From NCBI GenBank assembly GCA_900554405.1, contig USHI01000080.1, positions 1 to 6,533 of the forward strand: DNA of 6,533 nt, written 5' to 3'. The notes under the pieces were generated by a model that did no database searches, was not told the origin of the DNA, and was given only the letters and a program-made list of their open reading frames with translations. This DNA is from an uncultured Eubacteriales bacterium (GTDB taxonomy: Bacteria; Bacillota; Clostridia; Oscillospirales; CAG-382). Position numbers and translations under genes: made by a program. Below, piece after piece: positions 4,825-6,533 of this stretch (within the stretch, counting starts at the first letter, position 1; each line of letters begins with the position of its first letter).

Positions 4825-6108
4825 TTATCCTCTTATCCCGCCGCTGTATAAAGCCGAAGCGCCGTAGGGGCGTATCGTATATGCACGGCAGGAGCCGGCG
4901 CCGAACACGTTTTCCATCGCGGCTTTATATTCCGCACGGCGTTCGTCGGGGACATATGCCTGGATCGTTCCGGCAAAGCCGCCGCCGTGAACCCGGCAGA
5001 CTATGCCCATGCGCTCCGTGAGCGCAAGCGCGAGCGAAATGCCCTGCTCGGCAGGGTTGGAATTTGTATATACGTTTTGGAGGAACCTGAACGACGAGCT
5101 TCCCGATTCCTTTACAAGCGCAAGATATGTATCGATGTCGCCGTTTTCGAGCGCCTCCTTCTGGAGGGAAACGCGGCGGTTTTCGGCAAAGAAGTGCAGC
5201 GCGCGAAGAATGGCTCTGTCGCCCACTATCGAACGCATATAGGAAACGCGTTCCGCAACATCCTCCTCGCGGCATTCACGCAGCGTGCTTTTGCCGAGAA
5301 GCGCGGCGACGGACTTCATATCCGCGGGGACAGCGGCATAATCCGCCGTGAGGTCGGCATGGTTGCCGCCGGTGTTCACGATGCAGAGGCTGTATCCGTT
5401 TGCACGGAGATCAAGCTCCAGCTTGCTTGTTTTGGGTTCGGCGCTGTTTTTGAAATCCATCCACAGGCAGCCGCCGGAGGCGCACGCCGCCTGATCCATC
5501 AGCCCGCAGGGCTTGCCGAAAAATTCGTTTTCGGCATATTTGCCGGCATGGGCAAGCTCCATTGCCGGAACGCTGCCGCCGTTGTACAGTTCGGAAAAGA
5601 TTCTGCCGCACATTACCTCGAACGCCGCGGAGGAGGAAAGCCCGGAGCCGGTCATCACCTCGCTTGTCGTGCAGGCTGCAAAGCCGCCGACAGAAAGCCC
5701 GTTTTTGCGGAAATAATCGGCGACACCCGCAATAATCGCGCCGGAGCTGCCCTTGCGCACGGAGGAGGGATCCGCCGCGGCGATATCAACAATATCCTCG
5801 CGGTAGCCCTCGCTTTTCATTTTCACAACGGTGCCGGGTACTGCGGCGGCAACGGCGATTATATCTATATCCACGCCAGCGGCAAGCACCATGCCGTTAT
5901 TGTGGTCGGTATGGTTGCCGGAAAGCTCCGTGCGCCCGGGAACGGAAAACAGTATCGCATCGTGTTCGCCGTAAAGCTCGCGGAATTCCGTCGCAAGCCG
6001 CACAAAGCGTTCCCTGCGCTCCGCCGGATCCCCGCAGGGATAAAGCTGCCCGAAAGTTATGTCGTATTCGCCCGCATTCAGGCATTTTATAAGCTCGCTT
6101 GTTTTCAT
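4825..6108 (-). CDS. galK: Galactokinase-like GHMP kinase
   Basis: This 427-residue protein has the three GHMP-kinase signatures in order. They are the substrate loop PGRTELSGNHTDHNNG at 57-72, the ATP-binding VMTGSGLSSSAA at 151-162, and the glycine motif VHGGGFAGT at 373-381. CGLMDQ at 201-206 carries the expected catalytic Asp205, and Arg59 matches the conserved active-site Arg. Classical galactokinases phosphorylate galactose at C1 with ATP in the Leloir pathway. The substrate loop deviates from the classical GRxNxIGEHxDY pattern: Asn65 replaces the sugar-contacting Glu, and Glu61, Ser63 and His69 are also changed, so substrate specificity is uncertain. No galT, galE or sugar transporter lies nearby. 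The start ATG at 6108 has AGAGGA 6 nt upstream and overlaps the stop of the flavin reductase gene by 4 nt. Galactokinase is the best label; another sugar kinase is possible. Confidence 0.87.
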   Translation of the reverse strand: MKTSELIKCLNAGEYDITFGQLYPCGDPAERRERFVRLATEFRELYGEHDAILFSVPGRTELSGNHTDHNNGMVLAAGVDIDIIAVAAAVPGTVVKMKSEGYREDIVDIAAADPSSVRKGSSGAIIAGVADYFRKNGLSVGGFAACTTSEVMTGSGLSSSAAFEVMCGRIFSELYNGGSVPAMELAHAGKYAENEFFGKPCGLMDQAACASGGCLWMDFKNSAEPKTSKLELDLRANGYSLCIVNTGGNHADLTADYAAVPADMKSVAALLGKSTLRECREEDVAERVSYMRSIVGDRAILRALHFFAENRRVSLQKEALENGDIDTYLALVKESGSSSFRFLQNVYTNSNPAEQGISLALALTERMGIVCRVHGGGFAGTIQAYVPDERRAEYKAAMENVFGAGSCRAYTIRPYGASALYSGGIRG

Positions 6109-6533
6109 CGGTTATCCTCTTTTTCGATTATTTTCTCTATCTCGCACACATAAACGGTGTGGTAATCGCCTTTATACAGCTTCATCACGCTTTTGTCAAG
6201 CAGCTTTTCCGGATCTATAACGCTTTTATAAACCGTTTTTCCGAAAAGCGTAAGGCTTGCCTCCGCATAATCGAGATACCCGTCCGACACGATCGGCGTG
6301 AGCCCGGAAAGCGCGAATTTATCGGTATCTCTGCCGCTTTTGCTGCCGAATATATCCAAAGCCGCGCGGTATTCCCTGCCGAAGAAGGCCATGCTGATTT
6401 TATCCGCCGATTCGGTGAATTCGTGGGTAAATCTCTGCGGCCGCACAAAGCAGGTAAACACGTTTTTGTTCCACAAAACGCCCATTCCGCCCCAGCTTGC
6501 CGTCATCGTATTGTGCTTTTTTTCATCTCCTGC
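6105..6533 (-). CDS. Flavin reductase-like (flavoredoxin-type) protein, N-terminus outside window
   Basis: The minus strand is open from the right edge (6533) to TGA at 6105, giving 142 visible residues. They begin AGDEKKHNTMTASWGGMG, which matches the interior of flavin reductase-like FMN-binding proteins, so perhaps 15-25 residues are missing. An ATG at 6506 lies inside this conserved motif and is not the real start. Other family features are LWNKNVFTCFVRPQR (20-34), SKSGRDTDK (63-71), LTPI near 77-80, and LDKSV with the closing KGDYHTVYVCEIEKI. Such proteins bind FMN as dimers and use NAD(P)H or partner proteins to move electrons; flavoredoxin is the named prototype. The gene overlaps the kinase start by 4 nt (ATGA) and is thus part of the same operon. 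Physiological partner unknown. Confidence 0.9.
   Translation of the reverse strand, partial: AGDEKKHNTMTASWGGMGVLWNKNVFTCFVRPQRFTHEFTESADKISMAFFGREYRAALDIFGSKSGRDTDKFALSGLTPIVSDGYLDYAEASLTLFGKTVYKSVIDPEKLLDKSVMKLYKGDYHTVYVCEIEKIIEKEDNR

Noticed and set aside
4987..6153. 388-codon open frame on the plus strand opposite the galactokinase-like gene
   Set aside because: It is antisense to a gene with clear family motifs, rich in Arg, Ala, Gly and His as expected of a shadow frame, and lacks a ribosome site or known domain.
6506..6533. ATG at 6506 as start of the flavin reductase gene
   Set aside because: The frame is open to the window edge and the residues before it (AGDEKKHNT) belong to the family's conserved motif, so the gene is truncated by the window rather than starting there.

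Overview
The window reads as chromosomal DNA of a moderately GC-rich Bacillota, most likely an uncultured gut-type member of the Clostridia. The grounds are strong AGGAGG-type ribosome binding sites, two TTG starts, SigA promoters at or near perfect consensus, frequent ATA isoleucine codons despite the GC content, and family versions typical of Clostridia (flavoredoxin-type flavin reductase, the divergent galactokinase with the RTELSGNHTDH motif, WalJ/YycJ, Firmicutes-type MATE). The taxonomic call is an inference from family resemblance, not a database match.

Layout from left to right. Positions 1-841 (minus) hold the N-terminal half of a type I ABC exporter that runs off the left edge. Positions 842-1022 are a compact divergent promoter region with two perfect-consensus promoters back to back. 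Positions 1023-1442 (plus) encode a 139-residue membrane protein of unknown function, the only plus-strand gene. Positions 1443-1651 are a gene-free stretch between convergent genes, packed with about six consecutive hairpins, and it acts at least partly as a two-way terminator. Positions 1652-3882 (minus) are a two-gene unit, a MATE efflux pump followed by a class I SAM-dependent methyltransferase-like protein, joined by an ATGA overlap and driven by their own promoter, whose -35 box lies inside a near-perfect 22-bp palindrome. Positions 4020-6533 (minus) are a tightly coupled three-gene run: flavin reductase (cut by the right edge), galactokinase-like GHMP kinase, and WalJ-type metallo-beta-lactamase-fold hydrolase.

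Six of the seven genes lie on the minus strand. The lower operon (flavin reductase, kinase, WalJ) shows no internal promoter and has 4-nt spacings, so it is probably co-transcribed from outside the window. The pump/methyltransferase unit looks like a locally regulated efflux operon. The ABC exporter and the small membrane protein share an upstream region, so they may share a regulator.

I do not see a clear new multi-gene system. The parts most worth a second look are regulatory or structural: the palindrome over the MATE promoter, the twin perfect divergent promoters, and the hairpin cluster at 1461-1637. On the protein side they are the altered sugar-binding signature in the galactokinase-like kinase and the unassigned 139-residue membrane protein.
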